DNA of 64,000 bases from positions 41,947,256 to 42,011,255 of the forward strand of contig NW_020954557.1 in NCBI RefSeq assembly GCF_900497805.2, written 5' to 3'. The stretch comes from Vombatus ursinus. Lineage: Eukaryota; Chordata; Mammalia; Diprotodontia; Vombatidae. A program made the translations under genes and the position numbers. The notes under the pieces are model-generated. The model searched no databases, had not been told where the DNA came from, and was given only the letters and a program-made list of their open reading frames with translations. Below are positions 1 through 12,219 of the stretch, one piece after another; position 1 is the first letter of the stretch; every line of letters begins with the position of its first letter.

Positions 1-1301
1 GAGATATTTCACATTGTTTTCTAATTTTTCATTCTTTTGGATTTGTTTTACAGTGTCTTGATTTCTCATAAAGTCACTAGCTTCCAAATACTCTATTCTA
101 ATTTTTAAGGAAGTATTTTCTTCAGTAATCTTTTGGACTTCCTTTTCCATTTGGCCAATTTTGCTTTTTAGGGCATTCTTCTCTTCATTGGCCTTTTGGA
201 CCTCTTTTGTCATTTGGGTTAGGCTATTTTCTAAGGTGTTATTTTCTTCAGTATCTTTTTGGGTCTCCTTTAGCAAGCTGTTAACTTGCTTTTCGTGATT
301 TTCTTGCATCACTCTCATTTATCTTCCCATTTTTTCCTCTACTTCTCTTACTTGCTTCTCAAAATCCCTTTTGAGCTCTTCTAAGGCCTGGGACTAATTC
401 ATATTTTTCTTGGAGTCTTTGGATGTAGGAGCTGTGACTTTGTTTTTTTCTTCTGGTTGTATGTTTTGATCTTCTTTGTCACCAAAGTAAGATAATATAG
501 TCTGACTCTTTTTGCGCTGCTTGCTCATGATCCCGGACAATTACTTGAGTTTTAAACTCTTTGTTAAGGTAAGAGTCTGCTTCCAATGTGGAGAATGTAC
601 TGTCCCAAGCTTCAGGGGTTTGTACAGCTGTTTTCAGAGATACTTCTAGGAACCTGAAAATTTTCAGTTCTTCCAAGGTGCTATGATGAGGAGCAAGGTG
701 TTCCCCCTCCACCACCACAACAACCTCCACCACGCCAGTGCCAGTGCTCCTCCTCGCCCCAGGACCGCCCCTCAGAACTGTGACCCAGATCCAAGCACGG
801 GCAAAGCAAGAGATTCCTGCCTCAGCACTGGCAAAGAGATCCTTGCTATCCCCCTCTGATCAGCCACTGGATTCCCCTTTAGTCTGTGGGCCGGAAGCTC
901 AGGAGGGAGCCGCTGCCCTGGGGGTAGCTGAGACCTAGCTTCTTCTCTCACTGCAGTCACAGACTTTTCCCACTGACCTAAATTGTCTTTGGCATTCGTG
1001 GGTTGAGAAGTCTGGAAACCGCTACAGCTGCCCGCGATTCAGTCCTCTGAGGCCTGCTCCAGGTTCACTGCAGCCTGCATGCCCACGCCAAACTGCACTC
1101 CTCTCCCTGCCCGGCACAGTATACCTTTCTGATCAGCCATCCAGGTTGTCTTGGGCTGGAAATTTGTTTTACTCTGTTTTTTTGTGGGCTCTGCTGCTTT
1201 AGAATTTGTTTAGAGCCATTTTTTATAGGTATTTGGAGGGGTTTGAGGGAGAGCTCAAGCAAGTCACTGCTTTCCCTCCGCCATGTTGATTCTGCCCCCT
1301 G
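1..1301 (-). mobile_element. L1 LINE, 5' UTR and start of ORF1, cut by the window edge
   Basis: Read on the minus strand, this starts near 1301 with the L1-type opening aacatggcggagggaaag. A GC-richer 5' UTR of about 770 bases follows. ORF1 opens at 528 with MSKQRKKSQTILSYFGDKED and runs into Lys/Glu/Gln-rich heptads typical of the ORF1p coiled coil (roughly 1-330). The reading frame carries at least two in-frame stops, near 396 and near 320, so this copy is dead. The rest of the element lies left of the window. The 5' UTR shares an architecture with the copy at 60983-61344. The long ORF at 479-733 is another frame of this element, not a gene. Confidence 0.85.
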
Positions 1302-3889
1302 TTTTTATAGCTTTTATAGACAGGACTTACTCACCTTCAACCTGGAGCTCTTATCTATACAGAAACTTAGTTCAAGGTCTAGAGAGTCAAGGAAACCAGG
1401 GAAGGGGGAAAGATCCAAAACAAGATTCATAAGGCCCATGTACAAAGAAATTGTACTAAACATTTCAGAGGTCATATGATGATAGAAATGACAACATACA
1501 CCCTACCTGGAACTGTCATTCCAACCACTCAAACCATGTCTACTGATATCATGGCTAGAGTCATCACAGGGGCCATTATTTTCATCTTCATTTCTGTGGT
1601 TGCTATATCTTGAAGTGATTAGTTACCTCTAGAGTAACCAGGACTTCCAAAGCAGTGGGAAGGCTTCAGACAGTCCTCTGTTCTCAGACAATCTTGGAAA
1701 ATTTTTGAGCAGTGGAATAAGGAATCATTTAATATAAATGATGAGCATATCCGCATAGACTTGTATACAGGGTGTGCTCAGGAACACACTAATGTCTCTA
1801 AAAAATAATTGGTATTTTGTGTTTTGTTTTTAAAATTTGTATTTTTAGGTAAGTTTTTAATTTTTTTTATAGAAATGCTTATTTTATTTCACAAATTAAA
1901 AATAAAATAACAATTTTTAAAAGAAAAAATACGTTGATATATCCTTATTTTATATCATAGTGACATTATTGAAATATGCAAATATCTCCCTACTTCAAAA
2001 ATTTATAATTTACTACTGATATCCCTCTACTGCTACAGCTCTTGAGCCTGCCACAACTTAGGAGAGCAGGGGTTCTTTACCTAGGGCCCATGATAAGTAA
2101 GTTTTTTAAAATTCCACTTAGCTAAGTTTTAGTTTTTTTAGTTTGATAAATAAAAGTTATAAAATATATATTTATATATAAAATATAAAATAAAATTATA
2201 TCCATTATGATTAAAAAGTCAATAAATTTAATAAATGTTTTAAAAATGTAATTCCTCGGGTACATATCCTAATGAAATGTTCTGTGTATGCCTGTAGTCA
2301 CCAGATTGTCCCTTCTCCACTGGAAATTCTGATACCACAGACTGAGAAAAATATCACATTGACTTTGCCACACCAATATTCCAGATGGAATATTAGTTAA
2401 TCCCTCAAATTCCTTTAATAACAAGGTTCTTTCCACCCAGCACTCCCATTCCCCTATTAGTAACATGTAACATGAGTCTACCTCCTAACCAGGAGAAAGT
2501 TTCTACAGTAGGAAGTGGTAGGGATGATTTCATTTGTTACTTTGCTGGTGCAGCACCAAACATACCACTTTACACAGAGGAAGAACTTAACAAATGTTTG
2601 TTTCATTGAATTGACGGGAAAATAAATGAAAGTTGAGTTTTACCCAAAGGGTAATAGAAAGATAGAGGGGGTTGCAATAGACTGCAACATATCACCAGTG
2701 AAGAATTATATAGCAGAAGTGGTTGAAAAGATACCGTCGAGTAGGGATACAATTAGGACAAATTAGTAGTAAGATTGAGGATTGACAGAATAACTTTCAT
2801 GCTTCTCTGATAGCCACACAAAGTCAAGCCATCTAGAGCAAGTCCCCTTGCATGCTGGGTGGCTTGCCCATAGAGGATAATCGTTGCACAGGATGAGAAA
2901 GTGTGCCTTCAGTGTTACTGTCAGATGCTGCTCTTATAGGTGCTACTGCCTACAGGTTCTGGTGCCATCTTTAGCAATGCCCCCTAAATCAACAAGGTAA
3001 TGTAGAAGCTCTCCATGTTTTGTGTTCCTTTCTATTTTCTTCTCATTTTTCTAGCAAGTTCTAGTTGGTGGTTTCTACCATATACCTTTGGACCATAGCA
3101 TTCTGGGAAAGTGTTTGTTTTTGGTTTTTGTTTTTTTTTGGTTTTTGTCTTCCAGTCATCTGTCTGCTGCAACACCCACATGCACATGGGGACAGGAAGA
3201 AGGAGGAAAGGCCCTGCTATATTCTAGTTCTTGTTTATGCTTACTACAGACACAAGGGCAAAATCTGGCCCATCCATCTGTTATGCCTCCCTCATACACG
3301 ACACCACTAGGCTTTTTTTTTTCTCCTTGTACAATTATTTGGTGATGTTGGTTATATCCCTTTTCACCTGGAATCATCGTCAGTAATAAGCTGCCACCAA
3401 TTTGTACCTACCACACATCTTTTCATAGTTCTCTGGGTTATCTGAAAATTTTAAATTCTTCTGACGTGATATTCCACAAGCCATAGCCACACAACATCAT
3501 GGAGGGGTTACTGGTATGAAAAAGTTGGGCTTTTATGGTAGGGAGCAGATTGTTATATAACGAACTGTTCGTTACATAACAAACTATTGCTTAAAACTAA
3601 CAGTAACCCTGGGTGCTAGAGGGAACGCTTAACTGAATAAAGAGTAAGAGGAACAGCTGGTCTTGGAATGTGCCATTGTGATATGCTTTTGGATTCAACT
3701 GGCCGGGAATAGGGGAAATAATGGACAAACCACAATTATGAAAAGGTTGTAGAGCTTTGCTAAGAGGAAAAACAATGAAGTGTGATCCTAGGAATAGAGG
3801 CCCTGTTTTGGGATGACTGGGTCACAGAGAAGGTTAGGGCCACCTCCACTGTACATAGGCCCTCTAGCTTGAGAACCAACTGGAAGGAG
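1302..3889. other. Upstream intergenic DNA, no gene seen
   Basis: AT-rich unique-looking sequence with an A/T simple stretch near 2150-2210 and a short dyad at 3551-3581. No ORF here resembles a known protein, and no strong SINE or LINE homology is visible apart from weak T- and A-rich tails. Confidence 0.5.
3551..3581. repeat. Short inverted repeat
   Basis: Left arm gttatataacgaa (3552-3564) pairs with right arm ttcgttacataac (3568-3580) with one mismatch, around a 3-nt centre. One more base pair is possible on the outside. Function unknown. Confidence 0.6.
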
Positions 3890-4125
3890 TACTTCTCTTT
3901 AAAGTCAGTAGCACTGCATTTGAATCCTGGCTCTGCTATTTACTGCCTTCGATACTTTGGGTAAGTAACTAATCTCTTTGGACCTTATTTTTTTCACCTG
4001 TAAAATGAGGGGATTGGACTAGATTCAATTCAATTCAATCTGACAAACATTGAGTGCCGAGTTGTATAAAGCACTGATCTCAAAAGTCTTTTTCAGTTCT
4101 AAAAACTATGATCCAGCAATCTTAC
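3890..4125 (+). repeat. MIR/THER1-type CORE-SINE
   Basis: Diverged but recognisable: gcatttgaatcctggctctg, then the tail block cacctgtaaaatgagg and the gatctcaaaagtctttttcagttc end. The order on the + strand gives the orientation. Confidence 0.7.
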
Positions 4126-4499
4126 AACCTCACCTAACTTGCCAATACAATTAACCTGCTCTTGGACATAAGCAATAAAGACATCTGGCAGGGTAAGCGG
4201 GCTACTTTTTCCCAGAAGAGTCAGAGAAGCCATAGTCCACTCTGCCTCTTTAAAACCAGATAATTCTACCCAGGGGAAGGGCAATTGGGTAACCCTAAAA
4301 TGGCTAGGATAAAAGGCCTCAGGCTACACACCTTTAGGGAACCATCTAATCTCTCTGATTTTTATTGAGTACATCAAGACCCTTCAATGAAGGCCTTCCT
4401 CCAGGCCTATTAGACCGTTGATCCTGGATCCCTCAGCCATCCATAGTTTATCTCTTCCAGATAGAGTCTTCAAAGAGGCAGTATGAAGAAGTAAATAGT

Positions 4500-4625
4500 A
4501 AGAGTGATCTACCTGAAGTCAGAAAACCTGGGTCACTAGCTCTGTGACCTTGGGCAGATTCCTTCACTCTTCAATTCCAATTTCCTCATTTGTAAAATAA
4601 GTCAGTTCTACTAAAAGACTTACTA
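4500..4625 (+). repeat. MIR-type SINE fragment
   Basis: The block tctgtgaccttgggcag is followed by tttcctcatttgtaaaat, the standard MIR core and 3' order. Confidence 0.7.
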
Positions 4626-4699
4626 TTTTCCCCTCCCCCTAAATCCTCTCTTTTTCCTAACTTGCTGTTAGGGTATGACCCGCCCAGCTTACTATTGAG

Positions 4700-5330
4700 G
4701 GTATGACCCACCCAGGCTCACAACCTAGATACATCTTTGACTCATTCTCTCTCACCCAACTCGCCATCCAAAGTGTTGCCAAGACCTGTCATTTTTATGT
4801 TGGCAGCATCTCTCTCACACACATTCTCATCTCCTCTGACACTGCTGGCACTCTGATAAAGGCCCTTATCACCTCATACCTGGACTATTACAGTACCCTG
4901 CTGGTTGTTCTTCCTGCCTCAGATCTCTCCCCACTCCAGCCCATCCTCCACTCAGCCACCAAAGTCATCTTACTAAAGCACAAGTTTGATCATGTTACCT
5001 TCCTCCCCCATTCAATAAACTTTGCTAGCTCCCTATTACCTATCAAATACAAAATCCTCTTTTGGGTTTATAAAGACCTTCATAACCTGGCTCCCTCCTG
5101 CCTTTACACATTGTTCCCCTACATGTACTTTGTATGAAACTGGTCTCTTTTCTGTTCTTCATACAGAATACTCCATCTCTCAAGTCTGGGTGTTTTCACC
5201 AACTCTCCCCTTCCTGGAATTCTCTCCCTCCTTGTCTCCACGTCCTGGCTTCTCTGGATTCCTTCAAATCTCAGCTAAAATCCCAACTTCTGCAAGAAGT
5301 GTCATTTCTCTGAGATGATCTACCATTTAT
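4700..5330 (+). mobile_element. L2 LINE (CR1 clade), 3' part of ORF2
   Basis: The 144-codon open stretch at 4703-5137 reads like the end of a CR1/L2 reverse transcriptase ORF: a LDYYSTLLVVLPASDLSPLQ-type block, then LPIKYKILFWVYKDLHNLAP. The DNA also matches the well-known L2 pattern (tgatcatgttaccttcctcc, cctggaattctctccctcc, tctcagctaaaatcc). It is an old copy that stops before a simple AT repeat. Confidence 0.8.
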
Positions 5331-5333
5331 CCT

Positions 5334-5480
5334 GAATATAAATACATATATGCATGAGTATATATATGCATATATAGACACATATACATATATGTATCTA
5401 TGTACATACATAGATATGCACAAACACATATAGATGTGTCTATATATAGACATATATGTGTGTATATAATCTGTATTTCT
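5334..5480. repeat. AT-rich microsatellite (tata/catg mix)
   Basis: Imperfect alternating purine-pyrimidine repeats of tatatgca, acatatat and tatgta units directly follow the L2 3' end. They produce spurious Tyr/Ile/His-rich ORFs on both strands. Confidence 0.85.
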
Positions 5481-5631
5481 ATCTGTATCTTGTTTGTAAT
5501 TTTATGCACTCAAAAACGTTATTCTGGGAAGTGGATCATAGGCTTCACTGACTTGCCAAAGGGGTCCATTACACACACAAAAAAAGGTTAAGGTTCCAGA
5601 GAGATGAAATAATGATTATGATGACTAGAGC

Positions 5632-5895
5632 TCACATTTGGGTAGCTAGATGGCACAGTGGACAGAGCACCAAACCTGAAGTCAGGAAGACCTGAGTTCA
5701 AATCCATCCTTAGACACTTACTGGCTTTGTGAGCCTGGGCAAGTCACAATCCTATCTGCCTCAATTTCCTCATCTGTAAAATGAGCTGGAGAAGGAAATG
5801 CCAAACTACTCTAGTATCTCTGCAAAAAACACCCAAAAATGGGGTCATGAAAAGTAGGACACGACTGAAATGACTCAACAACAACAACAAAGCCC
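5632..5895 (+). mobile_element. MAR1-type CORE-SINE with RTE-like tail
   Basis: The head reads gggtagctagatggcacag and the tRNA-like/core part ends in gcctgggcaagtcac. The tail agctggagaaggaaatgcc ... ggacacgactgaaatgactc ends in (caa)n. This tail resembles the 3' end of RTE/BovB LINEs, implying mobilisation by an RTE machinery rather than L1. Confidence 0.85.
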
Positions 5896-5937
5896 ACATT
5901 TTCTTGCATTTCAGGTTTAGAAAGTGGTTTGTAACAC

Positions 5938-6080
5938 TAATATCAACTGATACTCATTAAGCACCTACCCTGGACTAGGCACTACACTAGTCACTGGGAA
6001 TGCAAGCAAAAAGACAGTACAAGTATTATCATTCCTATTTTGAAGATGTAGAAACAGGTTGAGAGATACTTAAGTGACTT
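5938..6080 (-). repeat. L2 3'-end fragment with adjoining MIR-like fragment
   Basis: ctcattaagcacctacc ... ctaggcactacactagtcac is the reverse complement of an L2 3' end. It is followed by a minus-strand MIR-like taagtgacttgtccag. Confidence 0.55.
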
Positions 6081-6149
6081 GTCCAGTTTATATAAAACAA
6101 TAAAAAAACAAGTTACATTTTGGAAAATTGTATCTTTGATGTTAGGCAA

Positions 6150-6325
6150 CACAGATCACTGTTAAGACTACTGTTTTTGAAGTCAGGGAACGTGGGTCCA
6201 AACCCTGATTTGAATACTTACTACTCGTGTGACTTTAAACAAGTCATTTATTGTCCCTGGGCCTCAGTTTCCTTATCGGTAAAATAAAGATTTTGGGCCA
6301 GATGGTTTCTGAGGCCCTAGAGTAC
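6150..6325 (+). repeat. MIR-type SINE
   Basis: Contains tcatttattgtccctgggcc and tttccttatcggtaaaat followed by a MIR-like 3' end. Confidence 0.7.
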
Positions 6326-7019
6326 CAAGGGTGAGGCAGACAGTGAGAAAGGTCTGCCCACAACACAGGCAACAAGGGAGTGAACTGAGGAGATCATCAC
6401 AGAAGGAAAAAGAGGATATTTGGATAAGGAATGGCTTTTCTATCTGATCTCTGGTGAAAACTGCAGGAATGAATTGAGATTGGGGCAGGGGCAAATCCCA
6501 TGTGCCTCTACCCTGGAAAAAGAACTCAATATACAACGTGTCTCTGCAGCAGGAGCTATAGCAGAATTCCAGTAGTGGCTAGAGCCAAAGCCTCTTCCCA
6601 AAAACTGAAAGGAGAGAGACTGGGGCAGTTCCCCCAGGAGCAGTCACTATCTAAGATCCTGTCATAAAAATGTCCAAGACCTTACAATGGACCACTCTCC
6701 ACAGCTAAGAAGGAGCTTCTTTGTTGAGGGGGAAAAAATCCTGGGAAATTATTATGTAATTAAAGAGTTTTAATCCATTCTTTTTTCTGGTTTTGTTTTT
6801 GCTTTTCCTGTGACATTTATTTTTTGCTAGCAAGATTACATATATAAAGTTCAATAAGACAAAAATTTCACTAACTGAGTTTCTTTTCTGGTCATTATTA
6901 TTATTTGTTTCATTTCATTGTATTTGCTAAAAAAAAGAATTTTATTGAATAAAGGAAGTGTTAGAAAAACTATTTGTTCCAGGAATCAAATAAACCAGGC
7001 AAGACACTAGGCCATGGCC
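6326..7019. other. Intergenic DNA, nothing recognised
   Basis: Mixed-composition sequence, turning T-rich after 6780. No ORF with protein-like features and no repeat family that I recognise. Confidence 0.45.
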
Positions 7020-7800
7020 ATATTTAAATTCCTCTTGGGTTGGTAGTGAGATCTGTGGTGGCGGGTAGACCCTGAGCTATAAGAAGCTACTGGGTGGTTG
7101 GGGGCTCGGGAGTGTATCCTGTTGTCTCAATGGGTGAGGGCCAGATGCAAGGGTCCTGTGGGTTGGTGAGTGGGTGGTTTTCCAAGTGGCCACCATGGGG
7201 GGAGGGGTGATGTCCAATTCATGCTTGGGTCAGCTAAGTTTGCAGGGTTCTGGGGTCCCTTTCAAAGGAAAAATGGGACTCCAAGCTGCTGAGGAGTGGT
7301 TCTGCTTCTGGGTTCCACTGAGTGGAGGGGTGGAGAGTGGTATTGTCTCAGCTGAGAGGAGGGTGATATGGGTGGCCCCCTACTCTGTGTCAGATAGGGC
7401 CCAAGTCAACAGGTAGACTTGGCTTCTAGCTGCTGTGACAGGATGGGGTGGTATGTAAGTGGGTGGTGTTCCCAGGGGCTGAATGGAGTGGGGAGGAAGT
7501 GGGAACTGTAACACTGTGAGTGTTAGATAGGGCATATGAAGCAAAAGGCTACTGTCCAGGATCAAGTCCTTTCCTGTCGGGTGAGCTTGGCTCCAAGTAG
7601 TTGAAGAGGGAGAAGATCCTGGGGTCTGTTTAGTGGTGTGTGTGGGAAGAACAGGAGAATTCTTAATAATTGCATCTGGACCAGGTGTTTTTTTGGGGAT
7701 TGGGCAGGGCTCTGAGGAAGAGGAGTATGGATAGGGGTGTTATAGTTCCCTTTCCTAGGAGTGGGCAGAGCTTTAGGGCCTCATACAGTGCCAGGAGACA
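7020..7800. repeat. Degenerate GC-rich tandem repeat, about 145-165 bp period
   Basis: G-rich, T/G-biased sequence in an otherwise AT-rich region. Related blocks recur: gactccaagctgctgagg (near 7275), acttggcttctagctgctg (near 7419) and gagcttggctccaagtagtt (near 7583). Each is followed by related gtgggtggt/gtggaggggtgg and ctgggg blocks, and gtcagatagggc / gttagatagggc occurs in neighbouring units. Spacings are about 145 and 165 bases. I do not recognise the family; it could be an old minisatellite or an unclassified transposon internal region. Confidence 0.5.
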
Positions 7801-8282
7801 GGTACAGTCTGGCAGCTATTATTATTAATTTAATTTCTTGATTATTTATGAAAATAATTTTGTTGTATACAGGAGAGGAGAGGGTTGTTTAAAAATGATA
7901 CACTCCAGGTGTCAAATTTGCTAGGTAACTCACTGCTCTGAGGTCCCTTTAAATCTAAATTTATTATTAAGGATGAAGGGCGAGATGAGTTAATAATTGT
8001 TTCCCCTGAAGAAAATCTTAAGGAATTACTAATAACTGCACTAGAGCTCCCTAATGACATGGCCTACTATATATTAAATAGAACATGAACCATGGTTTAG
8101 TTATCAGTTGTACTAGAAGGACCTCAGTTTCTCCCATAGCATCCAGTCTAAGAATGGATTGACTTCTAAGAATAGAATTAAAGTGTATCTATAAGATAAT
8201 AACCCATTATATTCTAAACCCACAATGGCAAAAACCAGAATTTCATCTTAGGAGAGATGTTGCTGGAATGAATTTCTGTTCA
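7801..8282. other. Intergenic DNA, nothing recognised
   Basis: AT-rich single-copy-looking sequence. No feature supported. Confidence 0.4.
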
Positions 8283-8600
8283 ATTCAATCAACACATTTA
8301 TTAAGCATGTACTCCACATTAAGTACTATGCAAGATACTGCGGATACAAAAACAAACACTTTTATGGCTTTTACCCCCTAGAAGAAGGATACCCACATAA
8401 GTCAATAAAACATAATAGAAGAGTTAGAGAGCACAAACAGCTAGCCAAATCAGGAAAGGCTTCAGGGAGGAGGTGGTACCTGAGCTGAGCCCTAAACAAT
8501 GCTTAGCAACACAATTGGTGCCAAGATGAAGGATGAGTGCATTCTAGGTATGTGTTGAAGCCTATGTGAATGCACAGAGATGGAAAATAGATTGTTAAGA
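8283..8600 (-). mobile_element. L2 LINE 3' end
   Basis: attcaatcaacacatttatt and the diverged cactattgtgccag-like block are the reverse complement of the L2 terminus. The downstream ttcagggaggaggtggtacc ... gatgagtgcattctagg blocks are the usual continuation into L2 on this strand. Confidence 0.65.
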
Positions 8601-9599
8601 CTATTAGCAGTTCAGTTTGGTTAAAATGCAGAGTTTGTGCAGGGAAGAATTATGAAATTCTTTCTTTCAAGTTAGTCATTCACTGTGTTATTCTTCCCAA
8701 ACTCTAAATGGCATTAGCCATAAATAAATCTTTTTAACCCTAGGCCAGATTTTAAAATCTAGGGGTTTTCTTAACTTCCTCTTTCCACTGCTTCATTGGT
8801 GGGTTAATTACTAACAGCTCATCTTCTCAGGCAAATTATTCAAACTGGAACATGGTCTATTGTTATAAGTTTTAGGTTTTCTCTAAGACTTGACTATTAA
8901 GTGATTTGTTGAGAAGCAGATTTATTGACATCAATAAGCTATAGTTGGTCTCTGTTGGAAGTAAAAACTCATCTTTTCCTTCTCATATTTACATTCTAAG
9001 TCTCTTCCTCTTTCATAAATTTAAGTTGTGGTTAAAGCTAAACCACATGGCTAAAAATGGTAAATGTCTTATAACACATCACATTTGATTTCAATGTCAT
9101 GTTGCTATTTCTTGTCTAAGTCACTAATTTAACTTTTAGGTTTTATATTCTAATTTTGATTTCATTGTTTTCTTGTCTCCCATCCTTAATAAAGTACTTC
9201 TATGTACTTAGAATAGATTTAGCATATTAAGTACTGTATATACTGGATATTTTATAGAACAGATGAAAAAAATCTCTGCCTACTGCATCTGTCTTATGCC
9301 CATGTATGACTTAATTATTTGGCAAAGGTGAATAAGTCTTAAAGTCAAGAAATTCATCCTCTTCTTTTTTGGTCATTTGTATCCTTTGCCTAATTTGTGC
9401 TTTTGTGAGTAGTCTGCAGTAGTAAATTGAAAGATAATTACCAGGAAGGAATTATCTTGACAGTTCAGAAAGTAAGTTGCTAAGATATAACGTGCATAAT
9501 ACAACATAAAACCAAAAGTTGAAGGGGGGACGGGGTTGTGGGAGGGAACAGAGGAATAAACCTAGACAAACTGAAAAGAGCTAGAAAAATATGAAATAC
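8601..9599. other. Intergenic DNA, nothing recognised
   Basis: AT-rich sequence with no clear repeat and no protein-like ORF. Confidence 0.4.
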
Positions 9600-9639
9600 A
9601 AAATACTTTTAAAAGGTATAGTGGCCCATACCAACAACC

Positions 9640-10900
9640 TCTCATGTTACAAATGCATATTCCACAGCATCACAAGGGACCTAAGTAACCATCTAATCTC
9701 ATTTATACTCAAAATGAAACCCCACTATGATTTACCTGACAAGTAATGATCCAGCCTTTCCTTAGAGACCCCCCATGGAGATGGAACCCAAAACATCCCA
9801 TTCCACTTTTGGACAGCTCCAAGTAAGTTTTTCTCGACATCAAGTCTAAATCTGTCTCTTTGAAACCTAACTTCTTTCCACCCTATGGTCCTGGTTCTAC
9901 CCTCTGGGGCTAAAAAGAACACATTGAATATTTCTTCCATATAGCAGCCCTTCAAATATTTGAACACAGCTATCATTCTCCCCGCTAAGACTTCTCTCCT
10001 CCAGGCTAGCTAAACATAGTCCTTAAATTTCGTATGACAGTATTATTCATGGCTCTTCACCATCTTAGATGTCTTTCTACATGCAACACATTGAATAGAG
10101 TGCCGGGCCTGAAGTCAGGAAGCTCTGAGTTCAAATCCAGCCTCAGACACTTACTAGCTGTGTGACCCTGTGCAAATCACTTAACTTCTGTCTGCCTCAG
10201 CTTCCACAACTGTGAAATGGGGATAATAAAGGTTGATGTGAGGATCAAATGAGATAATAATTGTAAAGTGCTTAGCACAGTGCCTGGCACATAGCAAGAT
10301 ATTATTATAAGTTAGCTATTATTATTATTACTTCTCTGGATGCTCTCCATTTTATCAACTTCCCTCCTAAACTGTGGTGCCTGGAACTGAACATAATATA
10401 CCAGATGTGGTCTGATGAGGGGAGAGCACAGAAGCTATGCCTCTCTTAATGCTGCCAAAGTTCAGATTGGGGTTGGGGGTTTCTTCTTTTTTTTGGCTTG
10501 TATAACCTAATGCTGAGTCATATTTGAGCTAGTATACCCAAATTCCTAGGTCTTTTTCAAACAAACTGTTATCTAACTATGTCTCCCTCAGACTTGTTCT
10601 TTTTTTTTTGAACCACCAGTGAGACATATTTATCCTTACTGTATTTGATCTTATTAGATATAGTACAATGCTACAGCCTGTTAAGAGCTTTTTGTTATCT
10701 ACTGTTATCAATCCTTCACAGCTTTGTGTAATCTACAAATTTGATAAGCACTCCATCTATGCTTTTAGCCATGCCGCTGATAAAAATGTCAAATAAAACA
10801 TGGCCAGGCACATATCCCTGGTACATCTCATTAGAGGCCACTTACCACCAGTAGCTGCTCTTTGAGTCCAACCCTTCACCCTGTTCTGAATCTACCTAAC
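9640..10900. mobile_element. CR1/L3-type LINE fragment, split by a MIR
   Basis: Matches a familiar amniote CR1/L3 pattern: tccagcctttccttagag, attccacttttggacagctc, ttctaccctctggggc, gcagcccttcaaatatttga, tctcctccaggcta. After the MIR at 10085-10331 it continues with aaactgtggtgcctggaact, ataccagatgtggtctgatg, tttgtgtaatctacaaattt and gataaaaatgtcaaataaaa. The two halves are collinear, so the MIR inserted into an already present LINE. Family assignment is from memory of the consensus. Confidence 0.65.
10085..10331 (+). repeat. MIR/THER1 CORE-SINE, near full length
   Basis: gagttcaaatccagcctcag, gctgtgtgaccctgtgcaa, caactgtgaaatggggataa and cagtgcctggcacatagcaa are in order and end in (att)n. 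It interrupts the CR1/L3 fragment. Confidence 0.85.
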
Positions 10901-10914
10901 ACTCCAGCATTATG

Positions 10915-11145
10915 GATCAGTTAGTCAACAAACATTTAACTAAGCCCTTACTATGTGCTAGGCACTATGCCAAGCTATGGGGCTACAAAGAAAAGAAAAA
11001 AAAAATTCAGTCCCTGCCTTCAAGAAGATCACATTCTAATGGGGGAGAAAATATGCAAACAACAAGCAAGATATACACAGGATAAATTGGGGGAAAAAAT
11101 CAACAGAGGGAAAGCACTAGCATTACTCTCAATTTACCTGATTTA
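10915..11145 (-). mobile_element. L2 LINE 3' end
   Basis: gtcaacaaacatttaactaa, then ctatgtgctaggcactatgc and agatcacattctaatggggg: the L2 terminus read backwards, with an internal poly-A expansion near 10990. Confidence 0.65.
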
Positions 11146-11154
11146 GTAGTACTT

Positions 11155-11398
11155 TTTTGTTGTTGTTCAGTGGTTTCAGCCATGTCTGACTCTTTCTGAC
11201 CCCATTTGGGATTTTCTTGGCAGGGATACTGGAGTGGTTTGCCATTTCCTTCTCCAGCTCATTTTACAGATGAGGAAACTGAGGGAAACAGGATTAGGTG
11301 ACTTGGCCAGGGTCACACAGCTAGTGTCTGAGGCCATATTTGAACCCAGGTCTTCTTGACTCCAGGCCCCAGAGCTCTATCCACTGTGCCAGATAGTA
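11155..11398 (-). mobile_element. MAR1-type CORE-SINE with RTE-like tail
   Basis: Starts on the + strand with (ttg)n and ttcagccatgtctgactc, then tactggagtggtttgccatt, gatgaggaaactgagg, gggtcacacagctagtg and the head tctatccactgtgcca. This is a full element in reverse. Confidence 0.85.
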
Positions 11399-12219
11399 GT
11401 ACTTTAGCAAATATAAAACTATTACTTATAGTTCCTTTAGAATCAATGTGCCTTCAATATTCTCCATAGAGACTTTCTGACAGTAATTTTTGTTATTCTA
11501 GGTGCCTGAAAACTTTTACTTCGGTTTTCCCTTTTTTACTGCTTTTGAAGAAAAAATATGCATACTGTATTCTGCATTTAGTCACGTCAGACAGAAACAA
11601 TTTTATTTCATTTAACATTATTCTATATTAAGTGCTTTGTGAACCTTAAAGTACTATCTAAATGTTAGTTATTACTATTATTATTACTATATCAAAAACA
11701 TTTCTAGCCTAGAGAAAGAAAGATATCCCAAATGGCAGAGTTTCCCTATGCCCTTGGAAATAACTCCATCCTTAGATGGTTTAAGGTAACAGGAATCTTG
11801 AAGAAGAAAAAGACCACAATCTCTTAAAATTCAGTTTTGGGTTAACATTCCAAAACAACAGTCACTCCTCAGTTGCCTCTACTTCTGCAAGGATTCAGAA
11901 AGGTTTCCTCTGTGCAAATTAATATCTTAACCTTGAATGCAAAGAGACCACTGCCCTTAGGTAGGTCATCACCCCAGTCATTTCAGGGCAGGTAGGGAGG
12001 CAATGGTATTATTTAGACTAGAGCTAAATTCTGTTACCATCATTCATCCATTTCCCTAAGAAAGGCCTTAGCTTATTTTCTACCCACTTTCCTGAAGGGA
12101 AAAATCTAGAAAGGGTTTTAGACCAGTAAAAATAGTTCTACTAGAAAGGATGTTTAAAATATGTTTCCACTGATTTTTTTTTAATTTCTTAAATTACATG
12201 GATGCCGAAACTATTTTAT
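11399..12219. other. Intergenic DNA, nothing recognised
   Basis: AT-rich sequence with a short MIR 3'-like piece near 11625-11690 (gtgctttgtgaaccttaaag ... attactattattatt). No gene seen. Confidence 0.4.

Noticed and set aside
4703-5137. 144-codon ORF as a possible gene
   Set aside because: It is the decayed end of an L2 reverse transcriptase ORF.
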